The notes under the pieces were generated by a model. That model worked only from the letters and a program-made list of their open reading frames with translations. It made no database searches and had not been told where the DNA came from. Positions 33,401 to 44,473 of a stretch of DNA of 64,000 nt are shown piece by piece. Source of the stretch: Trichoplusia ni (taxonomy: Eukaryota; Arthropoda; Insecta; Lepidoptera; Noctuidae). The stretch covers positions 8,556,001 to 8,620,000 of the forward strand of contig NC_039493.1 in assembly GCF_003590095.1 (NCBI RefSeq), given 5' to 3'. How positions within the stretch are numbered: position 1 is the first letter of the stretch; each line of letters begins with the position of its first letter. A program made the position numbers and the translations under genes.

Positions 33401-36343
33401 ATCATCGTTAGTAATGACTCGCAGACTGGACAATTCTTCGGAAGGGTAAGAAGAACCTTAGTATATGATTTCCAAAAAGCAATCTAAAATGATTTGGAAA
33501 CATTTCATAACAAAACTACTGCAACAGATATGTTTAATTCATCTGACCGAAATCAACGCCATGTAGAAAAAAAATCTCTTACCCTATTTTGCTTGTTACT
33601 GTTGTTGTTTTGCAGCTATGCCAAAATTACTAGTTCCAATCACTATGTCACTACAGACGCACATCAACATTGAGTTTCTCAAACTTCACTAATATGTTTC
33701 AGGTACGACCGGATATCATGGCGAGGTTAATCGAAGACGAGGTTTTTAAACCAGTTCACATAGTAGACTACCAAGCGGTCTGCTTTCGAGAGAAGAAAAC
33801 TACGAACCCAGCGACAATGCTGCTAACAGTAACATGCTTATACTATTTATTACGTTTTTATCTAGTACCTACACTACTAGCAAAATACTAGGAGAAGATA
33901 CAGTTCAAGAGCATGACTCGTTTCTATCGTACGACACTGGTACCATATGTTATCAAACCACACCTGATTCCATTTCTATTCACCTAGACCACTTCAAATG
34001 CGTTACGTCATCGATTCTATGTAAGGCCTCGCGCTGGCGTGGACTCTCCAAAATCTCCAGTTGTTCGATTGTAATTGTAATATTAATAAATTAATGGCGT
34101 GGTTTAACATTGTCGAATATACTCCTATTTCGATTATTTTTAGGGAGTAAACAGAAACGCATTTATTGACTTTCAGCCTCTAGAAAATCTGCGTCTGGTA
34201 ATGGCCTGGTTCCTGACGACAACTATCTGGTTCTACAACTCCATAACCACAGGTTTGGCACAGGCGTCCAGCTACACCTTCGACGAAGGTACGTATGACT
34301 ATACTGATACTTCGACAATGGGTGACCATTGTTGCAGTTGTCAATGTTTCATGTCCATTGTATCGGGTTAGTTCGAGAATATTCGACGATTCATAAATCG
34401 AGATATTTGCTCGGATTATGTTAAATGTTGTGGATTCTTTGCGCATTCGATGTTGCTCTTGAGCGTTGTCGGCATGCTCTATCAGATCTGCATGACAACG
34501 TGCACTTATAGACGACGCAATATCTATCTATGTAGTACTAAACATTGTTTAACAGAATATCAGCATCTTTGTGCGAGGTACAACGTTGTGCTTCTCAATG
34601 TTTCTTTGCATGAAGTATCTAACTGATGAAATATGTTAGCAACAAAATCATACTAAACCACCAGAGTCTGTACTGAAAATTGATGCACACACAACATAGA
34701 CAAAAACGTTACAAATCTTGGAACACTGTTGCTTCAAACTTATTCTACGAAAGTTATTTTGGGTGCATGAGTGTGCACCGCGATTGATCTGCACCCGACA
34801 TTATTATTTATAGCTGGTTCTCACAACATTGTAGCTAAAACAAAATTCTACCATGGAGTCAACAATTGGACATAGAATTTTCTATTAAAGTAGTAATGAC
34901 TCCATCTTTTTTCAGAGTATGTTACACCCACCGGTGAGTTACGTGTAGAGCGAGCACAGTAGCACGTGTCCTCTGACAGACCCTCAACACTTATAGCGAT
35001 ATTTATAGTACAAATATTTTTTGTGCTCTCGTAGAATGCTTATCGTAGGTACTTCGTACATACGTATTTCGGGCTCAAACAAATTTCCCTTCGAGATGTT
35101 TGAGAAGTTTCAACGATCTAATAAAACGATACAGAAGCGACTTTAACAATACAAAAGAGTTACAATCCGCGTGGAACAACCTTGCTTTTTGTTATCGTAA
35201 TTTTGAATTTGAATTTGTATTGAATTTGTTTCGGCCCATAAAATAAGCTTATATGTACAACCAAGTTAGGTTGGCTGCTGGACCCTTAGATAAAGCATGA
35301 ATAGTTTTGGTGCATTTTTACATGGTTAGACTACGTTGTTAGTGCCGATTCTCGACATGCGTGACAAAGATAGAACATTTTTAGTATTACCCGCATGTGT
35401 AGGTGATTACCTTTGCTTTTCAGGAAACCTATATTTTTACGAATTAAGACTTATCTTTACATAAATCTTTGTGTTTATTATATTTCTGACTACTGTTAAT
35501 TTTAATAAGTTCCTTTTAAGGCATTGTATATAGATATCTAATGATTTATTCTGATTCTAATACATTACGCTTATTTCTTAAATTATTTATTCATCTCGAC
35601 AGTACACTATGTACAGGTCTCCAAAACCATGATTTTACTTCAGCATGGCTCTTATCAATAATTTACTTCTTTTTAATTTTTGTCTTTCTTCTTTGCTCGT
35701 GCATGGAGTCTTGACTACCAATAACTGTTTCTAATACAGTTTTCTTTGATACAGTGTCATACCAGAGCTACGAGAACGATGAAGAAACTGACGACCCATA
35801 CAATCCGAAACCTCCGAATATGAGGGTAGTGGAACGAGATTTTGAGAAGCTGGTACTTATCAATAGAACACGGCCAACACCGTGTGACAGGGAGATGTTC
35901 TTGTACCAATTGGATTACAACAATTTGGACGTGAAACTGAACAAGCCCCTGACAGAATGTGCCAGACCTTTCTATGCACAGCATGTAAACTACACGAATA
36001 TGCTGATGATCGTGGTGGATGCTAACTGCCCACGTGACGAGGTCGCCGCCATGTCCATAGATGCTACAGAGGTCAATTACAACGAGTCATTGCCCTGTCT
36101 AAAGCATATGCATCCACTGTATAGAAAGCAACCCACATCGTGTATTAGGAATCACACTGAAGTGAGTGCCCAAAATACTCAAAACCACTTTCACCAAAAA
36201 AGTTGTTTCTTTTTCACAAAAATCCTTGTTTCTTTTTGCAGGAGAGCAATATTGACATGTGCGGACGTGGCAGCTTACCAGGCAATAGCAAAACTTGGGT
36301 GTCATTAAGTATATTGCTAATAGTCAAATATTATCTAGTTTAA
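18436..36343 (+). CDS. Voltage-gated calcium channel alpha2-delta subunit, gene B (27 exons, 1267 aa)
   Basis: Paralogue of gene A with the same likely role in Cav channel trafficking. Exons: 18436-18548, 18925-19006, 19088-19463, 19538-19669, 19754-20013, 20190-20336, 20412-20525, 21398-21580, 21813-21947, 22068-22160, 22593-22649, 24185-24265, 24348-24422, 24676-24780, 24865-24936, 25122-25327, 25570-25727, 25837-25899, 26094-26187, 27067-27171, 27299-27566, 33326-33445, 33703-33828, 34177-34288, 34916-34933, 35755-36161, 36242-36343. Phases join into 3804 nt. Features: signal peptide; VWA domain with DRSGSMT at residue 269 and MLVTDG; Cache-like GVNGYAFIVTNNG; alpha2 region; C-terminal CGRGS plus hydrophobic tail (GPI type). 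Exon 11 (57 nt) and exon 25 (18 nt) may be alternatively spliced. Exon 26 has a second in-frame acceptor (35740). A retrotransposon occupies intron 21. Confidence 0.9.
22780..23560. other. GC-rich patches inside gene B intron 11
   Basis: Within the 1.5-kb intron 22650-24184 there are two strikingly CpG-rich stretches, about 22793-22832 (GCGCGGCCGGCGGCGCGCGC) and about 23395-23500, separated by AT-rich DNA. Open frames across the second patch on both strands (up to 96 codons) have arginine/alanine-rich, low-complexity translations with no recognisable domain. I treat them as non-coding, possibly an internal promoter or other regulatory DNA. Confidence 0.4.
24573..24612. repeat. Near-perfect 18-bp inverted repeat (hairpin) in gene B intron 13
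   Basis: Arm 24573-24590 and arm 24595-24612 pair over 18 bp with a single G:T wobble and a 4-base loop (GCTG). The outer stem is CTAGCCTTGT against ACAAGGCTAG. It lies between exons 13 and 14, about 60 bp before the exon 14 acceptor. It would fold strongly in the pre-mRNA. It could be a remnant of an inverted-repeat transposon, a splicing-control structure or a substrate for double-stranded-RNA enzymes; sequence alone does not decide. Confidence 0.8.
27768..27778. repeat. Target-site duplication, left copy
   Basis: AAAGACAGGTT directly precedes the first base of the retrotransposon and recurs directly after its poly(A) at 33152-33162. The three leading A bases cannot be separated from the poly(A) tail, so the certain duplication is GACAGGTT (8 bp) and the maximum is 11 bp. 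Confidence 0.9.
27870..29348 (+). CDS. Retrotransposon ORF1: nucleic-acid-binding, zinc-knuckle protein
   Basis: 492 aa, complete. The role known for the family is to bind element RNA in a ribonucleoprotein and assist target-primed reverse transcription. The N-terminus is acidic then Arg/Lys-rich. Three CCHC-type knuckles lie at about residues 235-292: CSKCWRFGHIKKFC (CX2CX4HX4C), CPKCGQGHSNC, and CPNCKGPHIALNKSC. The last third is charged, Lys/Glu-rich and probably partly coiled coil. The start is the first ATG after the short 5' UTR. The stop codon lies inside the beginning of ORF2 (17-nt overlap), so ORF2 may be expressed by reinitiation. Confidence 0.9.
   Translation: MDDILSDEDKSESDIIKECERELQDMEMKRYYKRPRESENSSEEGFITVNRRRPKRLIRSDSAVNYDKNFDLEDNVDIGRKYEVCLTSLKVLPKQMALARLLRDENILNINKIKYKSLYRVYVQFENIVQAENLIKNQKLVDLDIRAQFTDQNNVSYGIIKGVDLDIDEKELLENLNATCDILSARRLRRRNSEDEWVESETVRLSFKSISAPSFVIAYGCKCDVEKYVFPVTQCSKCWRFGHIKKFCSLNKDVCPKCGQGHSNCEIQKFMCPNCKGPHIALNKSCPYFIKEKKIREIMSEKNITYKKALEIFLMKEIPKEKTRVEEEHINTDSINSQTLPPINMNRSYSSVLRTTAVVNESEKNQEKERNMGYSQLQKEKKETNKKTKEHKNQQFEKEVMEVETENFEGERVQPREEITLENLEKRKQRKFDIWNLILKIKNIVMSEESFIDKCILVLRVIVRECKEFFMKIFSDVGIVENLFNLFNGQSS
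29332..33025 (+). pseudogene. Retrotransposon ORF2 (APE endonuclease, reverse transcriptase, RNase H), broken by one frameshift
   Basis: The first frame, 29332-30387, encodes the APE-type endonuclease (WNSQSL, SETWL, GDFNGHHTNW, SDHLII). Reading then continues in the next frame, conventionally open from 30410 to 33025 and readable back to about 30371. That part has reverse transcriptase with YADD at 31271-31282, RNase H with TDGS near 32177 plus the later E, D and D positions (TLELIA, TDSKSA, EEADRLA), and a final CX2CX7HX4C cluster. The break lies at about 30372-30385, where one base must be skipped; a 1-base insertion or an assembly error are equally possible. No other stop interrupts either frame. 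As it stands the copy would not make a full ORF2 protein. Confidence 0.85.
33152..33162. repeat. Target-site duplication, right copy
   Basis: AAAGACAGGTT after the poly(A) matches 27768-27778 exactly. GACAGGTT at 33155-33162 is unambiguous. Confidence 0.9.
34916..34933 (+). other. 18-nt microexon (exon 25) of gene B
   Basis: Preceded by a strong pyrimidine tract (CATCTTTTTTCAG) and followed by GTGAGT. It enters in phase 1 and leaves in phase 1, adding E-Y-V-T-P-T between exons 24 and 26. Exon 24 also joins exon 26 in frame without it, so inclusion is optional. It sits in the region where gene A has one uninterrupted exon. Called from splice signals and frame only. Confidence 0.6.
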
Positions 36344-36723
36344 ACTTTACAAAGATGAAAATGAGGCAATAATTGGTTTTAGAAGAAATTCGAGGCAGCT
36401 GCTATATCATTTAAACTCAGATACTGAGAGAAATATTTACAGGTCAGCTTGCTGGTACACAACAAATAGTAGGAAGAGATAAATTTATTATCAAGTATAG
36501 AAAATTCAAATACTATAGCAAATACCTATATGTTTTGTTGAATCTGTCATAGTTTATCCAGAGAATTAGTTAGTAGCCAACACAAAGAAATGTAGTTTAA
36601 AATACCTGATGAATAGTATATATTTTATGTTAATGTTATATATTACCATTCTATGATCTCCGCTTATAGAGTAAGTAGGTAAATAAATAATTACATGTCA
36701 TTACCACATATCAAATTTTAAAT

Positions 36724-37004
36724 AATAAAGTGTGCTCCCATTGTGCCACAATAGGAAGCAATTGAAATCATATCAGAGAAATTATCATCATGTTGCATTG
36801 TGGGAATCTATAAATTGTGAAGTTTAAGATGAATAAATGAATAAATCTTATTTAAGATAATAGATAAAATATATAATTAAATTATAGCTTTTGTAACGAA
36901 TTGGCTTTTTGCATTATTTAATAATTCCAGTTCATATTTTGTCATTTTTTCTCTGTTATATAGTTAAATGTATGTTACCTTTGCTCCGTCCTCAATAAAA
37001 TAAA
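36724..37004 (+). terminator. Candidate polyadenylation signals of gene B
   Basis: AATAAA occurs at 36724-36729, 36994-36999 and 36999-37004, and again at 37059 within the shared palindrome. The stop codon of gene B is at 36341-36343, so the 3' UTR could be about 0.4-0.75 kb. Which site is used cannot be read from sequence. Confidence 0.5.
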
Positions 37005-37058
37005 TGGGATGAAAACTTTACAAGAACCTTAAGAACAAACAATTAAGATAATGTTTTC

Positions 37059-37072
37059 AATAAAATTTTATT
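37059..37072. terminator. Palindromic bidirectional poly(A) signal between convergent genes
   Basis: AATAAAATTTTATT is a perfect 14-bp palindrome that places AATAAA on both strands. It lies 716 bp after the stop of gene B (+ strand) and about 220 bp after the stop of the release factor gene (- strand). It is the nearest good signal to the release factor stop that I noticed, so it is a plausible shared 3' processing site. Confidence 0.6.
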
Positions 37073-37294
37073 CTTTTTTTATCATATTGATACAGTATTA
37101 CTATTATTAGAATTTAGTCTTTTGAATCTCTGTCATTTATGTAAAACTTCTTAGATGTGAACTGTTTATCTCATTACTGAAATGTGATTGTTTGTTTGGT
37201 ACAAAATAAATGACTATAGTAATAATTAAACTACATATTTCATTTCAACAAACTATCAATACTTACCTATTATTAGACTAAGCTTATAAAGTGA

Positions 37295-38606
37295 TCAGTT
37301 ATCTTTGCCAATCTTGTGCTCTTTAACAAATTGTTCGATTTCTTGTAAGAATGCTTGTTGTTTCTGCTGCCTGATAAGGCTATCCTGCATTTTCTCCAGT
37401 TCTTCACCGCCTTTCATGAAAGATTGCAAGTTGTGTGTGCTTCCACCTCCCTCACGATGTTCTGTCACTCTATCCTGAGGATAGTTGTATGTTCGAATTT
37501 TTTCATTTCTATTGCTTGAACCCACCTGAAATGTAAATAAAGTACACATTTATAATAAGTTGGGACATATCTGAAGCAGAAAAGAAATAAAATTAAAGGT
37601 TAATAAGAAGATAGAAAATTAGATTAGTAATCAAGAATTACACACAGACCTGTGATTTCCTCTCACTATCAATCTTGTCTGCCTGTGCCTTAAACTGCCT
37701 CTCTAACAATATTGTCCTTAACTTTTGCATAGCAATCTCTTTGTTTTTGATTTGTGATCTGCCTTCTTGGCATTCAACCACTGTTCCTGTGGGTGTGTGT
37801 GTGATGCGCACAGCACTGTCAGTGGTGTTCACATGCTGGCCTCCAGCTCCACTTGCTCTTTTAGTTTCTATGACCAGGTCTCGTTCAGCTATTTCTACTT
37901 CAATGTCAGTGGGCTGAGGTAGGACGGCCACTGAAACAGTGCTTGTGTGAATACGTCCTCCTTTCTCAGTGGTTGGGATCCTTTGAACACGATGCACACC
38001 ACCCTCAACTTTCATAAGTTCAGGCGCACCAAATCCTTCAATGAACATTAAGGCTTTTCTGACGCCGCCAATGTCAGATTTTTCAACTGACGCTACAGTG
38101 ACATCCCAGTCCTTGTAGTTGGCGTATTGTTCGTACATTTCAAAGAGTTCGCGCGCAAACAGCATAGCTTCCTGTCCACCGGCGCCCGCCGTCACCTCCA
38201 ACATGACGCTGCCGTCCGTCATCTGCGGCTCCAGCAGTATGGACATTAATTCACTGTCGACTTCCTTGATGCGTTTTAAATATAGCTCGGCTTCTTCTTT
38301 TATCATTTTCTTCATTACCTCGTCTTGATCCGGTCTTTTGTTGAGGTCTTTCAGTGATTCAATACTGTCGTATAACGCGATTCTCTGCTCCAACACTGAA
38401 ACCACAGGTTTTATATCCATAAGCCGTCGTGATTCTTCCAATGTTTTTTTGGCTTTTGTGCACAGGTTTTCGTGTTCTAATATTAAGGTTTTTAAATATC
38501 GCTGAATTGCTGGATCCGATAAATTTACGGCATTGTCTGAATAACATCTACAAATTACAGTCGGTGTTTTAAATAACTGCCGAAAGCCCACCCTTAAAAA
38601 TGACAT
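37295..38606 (-). CDS. MTRF1L: Mitochondrial peptide chain release factor 1 (mtRF1a/MTRF1L type)
   Basis: Recognises UAA/UAG stop codons on mitochondrial ribosomes and triggers release of the finished protein. Two exons on the - strand: 38606-37650 (319 codons) and 37525-37295 (76 codons plus stop), joined in phase 0 through a GT-AG intron (donor CAG|gtctgt, acceptor ttacatttcag). Total 395 aa. The N-terminus (MSFLRVGFRQLFKTP) is basic and lacks acidic residues, as in a mitochondrial targeting peptide. The PCRF domain precedes the stop-codon recognition loop with P-T-T (PxT class), without the insertion typical of vertebrate MTRF1. The catalytic GGQ motif is in ASGAGGQHVNTTDSAVRITH. The conserved RKSQ-VGSSNRNEKIRTYN block spans the exon junction, confirming the splice. 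It converges with gene B. Confidence 0.95.
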
Positions 38607-41600
38607 GGTGAAAGCTTATTAATTATGGGCTTTAAATAAGATTCTAGATATCACAATTAATACAGTAATATCAGGTTTTTGTAGTTATATTATTTGAATA
38701 ATACTTCCAATTTAAAGGTTATTTATTGAACAGCTGACTGACTGCTCTATGAAATATATCTGTCATATTTTGACACTTCACATTTTTTCGTGTTTTATCT
38801 GTGCATTAATTCCAGTCAACTATTTTTATTACCCGTTTACTTTCATTACAATAGAAAATTCTGAATATTATTTTATTTGGTGTTACAAAATTTATTTTAA
38901 TTTAACTGATTACAAATTGCCCCATCGAAACAAGTGCCATCTATTGTCGAGTAGAGACATTTGTGTGTTGTTAAAGTTTATCTTTGAAATGATAGATGGA
39001 ATTACCAACCAACTCAATAACTTATTTTTTAACCAACATCAAAAAGGAAGACGATTTTAATTCGGTTTGCGTGATTTATGTATGTACACCGATAACGCCA
39101 ATGTTTCTGACCCGATTTGGGTGACATTTGTTTAATTAAATTAACTGAACTAAACACTATTATAGTTCAGTAGTACTTATCTCATGTAAGAAATAACACT
39201 CTCATGATAGTTAGGAGTTTTACCCATGAGTTTGCTTGGCGCCGATTTCAGTGGTTATTTACCTTAAGAAGTTATGTCTCTATATGATCGTCATCAAAGT
39301 TTTATTTTTCTTGAAATCGGTTTGATTTTCTATTAACAACAATTTATTGAATTCCAAAGATTTACTTTAGTTTACCCATTTAATACCTACTCCGCTTATG
39401 AGACAAATTTTACGAAACCTGTATAGAATGACTACTGGCATGACTTATTGAACACAAAGAAGACAAGAAATTTGCAAATGATGAATAATATATTCAATTT
39501 TTGCAAGTATAAAATAAAAAGGACTATAATTAATTTTAATTCAAAGGTATGAAATTAAGAAAATTCAAACCTAAATAATGAGGAGGAAATTACACACGCT
39601 AACCGATGCCGACCGCATTGAAATTGCTTGTCTGGCGGCTGAAACCTCTTCCTGTGTCAATTGTTATGGCCGTTCAAAATGGCTGCATTCCAAACATATT
39701 CTAGACGCGCGATTACCACATTGACCGCAGCGATGCGCTATTGATAGAATTATTAGGACGAACTGTACGAACACTGGGAGTTTCCTTTCACGACCGCAAC
39801 TACGCGGCGACGTCACTCATTGTACGTTCAACTCGTATGGAGTTATTAGTGCTAATGACGACGGACAGACGGACGGCGCAACCGCCGAGCTTCCTTTGTT
39901 TCATCGACTGTGAAAATTATCCTCATGTAGGGTACCTAGTGACTGAGATGAATCGTTGAAGTAAGGTGTTATGTTCTACCTGCAGAGTTTATTTTGAATT
40001 CCTTTAGCGCCCAGGTTAATTGAACTAACGTGTCTTAACATAAGCTTAAGCGTGAAATGTCTGCTTACCTTTTAAATTTTATACCGAGCTCTTGTTTTAA
40101 GTTCTTCTTAAGTTTTATTACCCCATTGGCTAGCCAGACTTGATTACTCTCTTGCTAATTATTTATCCACCGCACAGGTGAGTGATAGTTAGACTTACCT
40201 CGGCGTACAAATACCCCAATAGGTAATATGCTGCCTAACAAGTAATATGTAAGCAGTTTTATATTAAATTTTATTTTAAAATTGATGCTGAACAATACCC
40301 ATAGACTAAGTAAAAATGCATTAAAGTTGAGGATAAGAGGCTCCTGACGTAGCGACTTTGCAAAAATTATACACTGGAATAACGTCCCGCCTCATTCGCT
40401 ATAATTTGATCTATCTAACGATTAAAAGAGTAAACGAATTCACCATCATTCATTGAACTATCTGCCATTCTTCCAAATTGTCTCCATCACTAAGAGGCAG
40501 TTACTAGTAAAGCAGCAGTTATTACCTACTACACAAAAATATTCTTAGTTCTAATCAAGCATTACCTACCTACATAAAAAAATTATCCGCAACATACCAG
40601 CATAAATTGTAGCGCATCGCAGTGGCTTCAATAACAGTTTGATCAAACGGCATTGAATTAAATTGATAGCGTACAGTAAGCGATAATGTTAGCTAATGCA
40701 ACATAATTACTGTCGGGCTCCCGTACGCAGAACCACGCTCATTCATTACATTAATGAATAAACACATCATAGCACACAAACACACAGTTAATTAAAACAC
40801 TATGTACTCATGTGTGCGTGAACACTCGCGAATAAATGATAATGTACCTATATTTCAAGTATATTAAATCTTTTGTTACCACAATAAAGTTGTCCCTCCT
40901 TCAAAAGCAGCGCTGGACATAAAACACGATTATTTTTCTTGACAGCGTAATAGCGGCTTTACATATTAAGTTTATGTATGAGAATAAAAAATGGTTTGTG
41001 TTATTCCATTATTCATAATTATAGTAATATAATGTATAAAATATACATATAAATTAAACTGTAACGAAAGTACAAATGTATGAGGCCGTTTTTTGTGTAA
41101 CTCGAGTTATTTAGTGCCTCGAAAGAGTTTTGTAAGTTGGAATTTACATAGAATAATAACAATAGAGTTTTTGTTTATTACTGTACCTGAAGATCTTGAG
41201 TATTTGTATCTTAAGTAACAATCCCTCAATAGGCACAAATTAAAATGAAAAGAAAGACTTTCGCAATGCAACTTATGGGATGGCAACATAAGATAATCTT
41301 GGAAATTTCAATTACTCTCTCTTCACAAGCGAGGTGCAGTAGGTAGTACCTACCTATTCTACATATAGGCTGGTTACTAACTTAACTGCAGTAAAATCAC
41401 ACATACATATCTCGAAAAGGTTCCCCTAAACAATTCTGATAAATCCCGCTCAAATCACCGGCCGTTTCGAACGCCCAAATATTTCATCTTAAGTAAGTAA
41501 TCGAGCAAATTGCCGTACACTTTATTTCCGGAGGGTTCCGCTACATTTACAGTAGAAGTGGCAACATTCACCCGAGCCCGGTAAATATTGGTTCACTAAA

Positions 41601-44473
41601 TTCACAGTGAAGCTACAAGCTCGTAAAAGTCGATCGAAACGATCCGAGGCCCGATTTACGCGAATTTCCTTCACAATTTTGATAAGGCTCAATTTTGTTT
41701 TATGAGCAGTGAGTAGCAGCTATCGAGGATGGTAGCCATAAACTTTATCTTTATCTTTAATATCGAGTATTTGTAATTATTAACGATCGGCTGTGCTCGT
41801 TCTGCGGATGTTTAGATGTCTACCCAATAGAAAATGATGACTCTTTTTAAGATGAAATAAAAACTGGAAGCTTAAATTTAGGAAAAAAGAATACATTGTT
41901 TTTTCAAATAAAATCTAAATCAACAGACAGTACCTGAAAACAAAGATATTTGATGTGAGGAATCTGGAATCAGTTACAATATCAGCTATAATTTAAATCA
42001 TACAGTGTCACGTAAGTAATTCGTATAGAATTCGCGTTAACCCTCGCATACATCAGCCGCGGCCGGAGTGCGGGCCGCGGCAGTTCTCTCCACACGTCCA
42101 CATTAGTCTTGGCCCATTCCGTCGAGAGTGCTCAGTTTGCGTAGTCCGCAATCCTCACTCACTGCCTCTTAAATAAATATCCCACGTTTGTGCAGTATAA
42201 CCGCTAACAACACTTCACACTTTCCTCTTACTCGGGAAGACATTTATAGCACCCGCATAAATCGCCTCGATTTATTGTTTCACCTACAAGTACATATTTA
42301 AACTTTTACAGTTCCTTTTATGGATGCTTTGTGAAAATAAATATGCTTTGGTTTGTTATGAGTACTTAGGTAGTGGACAGAGGTAAAATATGAGTAAATG
42401 TTGAATCTTATTTTTAAATCAACTGACCTCATTTTGAAACTAAGTCTTCGTGCAACGTTTTGGTCCTTTAACTGTAGTTACCTATCTACATGAAAAGAAA
42501 TATTGTCAGCAAACATAGTGTCTAGCCAAAACGTATTTGAAACAGCAGAAATAAAAAGTATTTCTTCTATAAAAAATAAGCTTACTTAGACCGTAAGTTG
42601 CAAGAAGTTAATTAGGTAGCGCCCAAAAAAACTTCCTAAGTATGCAAAATAGATACCAATTAATATTCCTAATGGTGTTTAATATGAATCCTCACCTTAA
42701 TTAGCCTCAGGCATGCCACATACTCTACATAAAGCAAGATAAACAAAAACCAACACAGACATTGTACTAGGTGCGATAGTAAAGTGCACGCAATAATTGC
42801 TTTTAATTCTATATTGTTAAGTGTCAAGTAAAGCAAAGTTTAGTTCGCGTGTACGACCGGCTAATGGGCCATTAGCTGAGGCGAGCAAACACTGCGATTG
42901 TTTTCTGTCGTGTCTTGGCTGGCCGGTCGATCCGGAGCCACGTAACGTCGACTTTGCTTGCCTTTTGACTCCGTTGTTTAATTCAGTAGATAGGCTTTAC
43001 AATGATTACGTGTTCAGGTATCTTGTGTAGTTTATAATATATTTTTGTAGCGTTGGCTTTTGATAGCATCCTTGACGACCATGACGACAACATGATGAAA
43101 ATGACGTGAAAATGTTGACTAATTGAATTAAATTTTAGTGTTAAATAAATAATTCATTATTTGTAAGGTCGATCGGAAAAAAACACCATAAAAAGCTTGT
43201 AAGTCAGTGAAAACATTAATAAACTCAAAGAGAGTCCACTTAAAGGGATTCAGTCACCACTAATTGTCTTCTTGTATGTATATCACGAAAATGTTTTATT
43301 GACAAGTATTGTGTCGCAAATTTCGTCTTCCAGCGGGCGTTATTCAAATTTATGGCTTACCAAAACATTTACCTATTATTGTATGTTTGTTATGGTGTTT
43401 AAAATGCTATAAAATTTATGATGCTTGCAGAAACTTTAGCGTTTTTTTTTGTTGGTTAGGTTGAGTGTTCTTTGTCGGTGGGGGACAGGGATAGGATGAC
43501 AAACGTTCGTCCCCCTCGATTACAGTGTCGCAAAAGGCGAGAAGTCGGCGTGACGCAGACTCAGCGCTGCCATATTGTCTCTGGCTGGGGGAAGCCACAT
43601 AAAGGGTGAATAGACGCGACGCGGCAAATTGATTGTGTCACGCCGTTCTACAACATTGTAAAGCGAATTTAATTTAGCCGAAACGTTTGGGCGTTTTAAT
43701 TTTATTAATGCTGCGGTTACAGTTTATTTAAATTGAAATGTGTACTCATTGTATTTAATTAAATAATTATTCAGGCAGTTGTTGTGCGTTTTATAACTTA
43801 GTAGTAAAGTATTATATAGAAAATTATTCTCAGGTGGCAAACGTAGGTCCATTATGCAGGGTTGCCTAAAAAAAGTTTTGCTAGACAGTAGATACTTAAC
43901 TCATTAGAAACAGAACTTTACCTCGTTAGAAAATCACAGAAGTACTCTTTAAACATAAAATGTCTTAAGCTAGAAACGATGATTTTAATATTGTATTCAC
44001 GAATTTAAGCTTCCTCTACTAGTAACAGATGGCGTTAGTTGGCGATGGTTATAATAAACAACTTACAAAATCAACGACGGTTGAACCAACGGCATAACGT
44101 GCTTTCAGGGATTTGACTGTGGTAGAGTTCACGACTCCAAGGTCTATGAACGTGCTATTTACATTAGTTTAGTATCAGTAATATTTCTATCAGAAAACTT
44201 TAAACTATTGACGGTGATCAGCGACAAGAAAACCAAATAAACATTAATAAGTAATAGACATTAATTTAAACAACTGAATTATGAAAATACTCTTCGCAAA
44301 AATATAAAACCAAACTCTAGATTTAATAGCTAATCCATGCGGTTTACAATATTTTTATGTTAACAAAAAGATGCAAAACACAGTTGCGTTAGATAACGAT
44401 TGTAAAAAATCTAATTACGTTTCGTTTTTGATCAAATAAGAGCATGTCATAACGAGCTATGATAAAACAAAAA
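38601..44473. repeat. 5.9-kb block, copy 1 (ends at assembly gap)
   Basis: Starts inside the release factor start codon region and matches 45477-51411 base for base over long stretches. The offset stays between 6875 and 6878 from 38601 to about 43020, then grows to 6938 at the gap edge: about 60 bases net are missing from the last 1.45 kb of this copy, as scattered small indels. This is the pattern of a low-quality contig end. No coding exon is supported within it; the 103-codon and 72-codon open frames lack domains or splice context. Confidence 0.9.
42056..42081. repeat. GC-rich inverted repeat (also at 48932-48957)
   Basis: GCCGCGGCC and GGCCGCGGC form a 9-bp perfect stem around an 8-base spacer, in a GC-rich island about 100 bp long within AT-rich DNA. 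The identical structure in copy 2 is expected from the block duplication. It could be part of a promoter-like CpG island; no gene can be attached to it. Confidence 0.6.

Noticed and set aside
38749..39060. 103-codon open frame, present again at 45625-45936
   Set aside because: Identical because the whole block is duplicated, so the repeat is not evidence of selection; AT-rich composition, no domain, no splice or promoter signal.
39741..39959. 72-codon open frame, present again at 46617-46835
   Set aside because: Same reason; the translation shows no known motif, and identity of the copies reflects assembly overlap.
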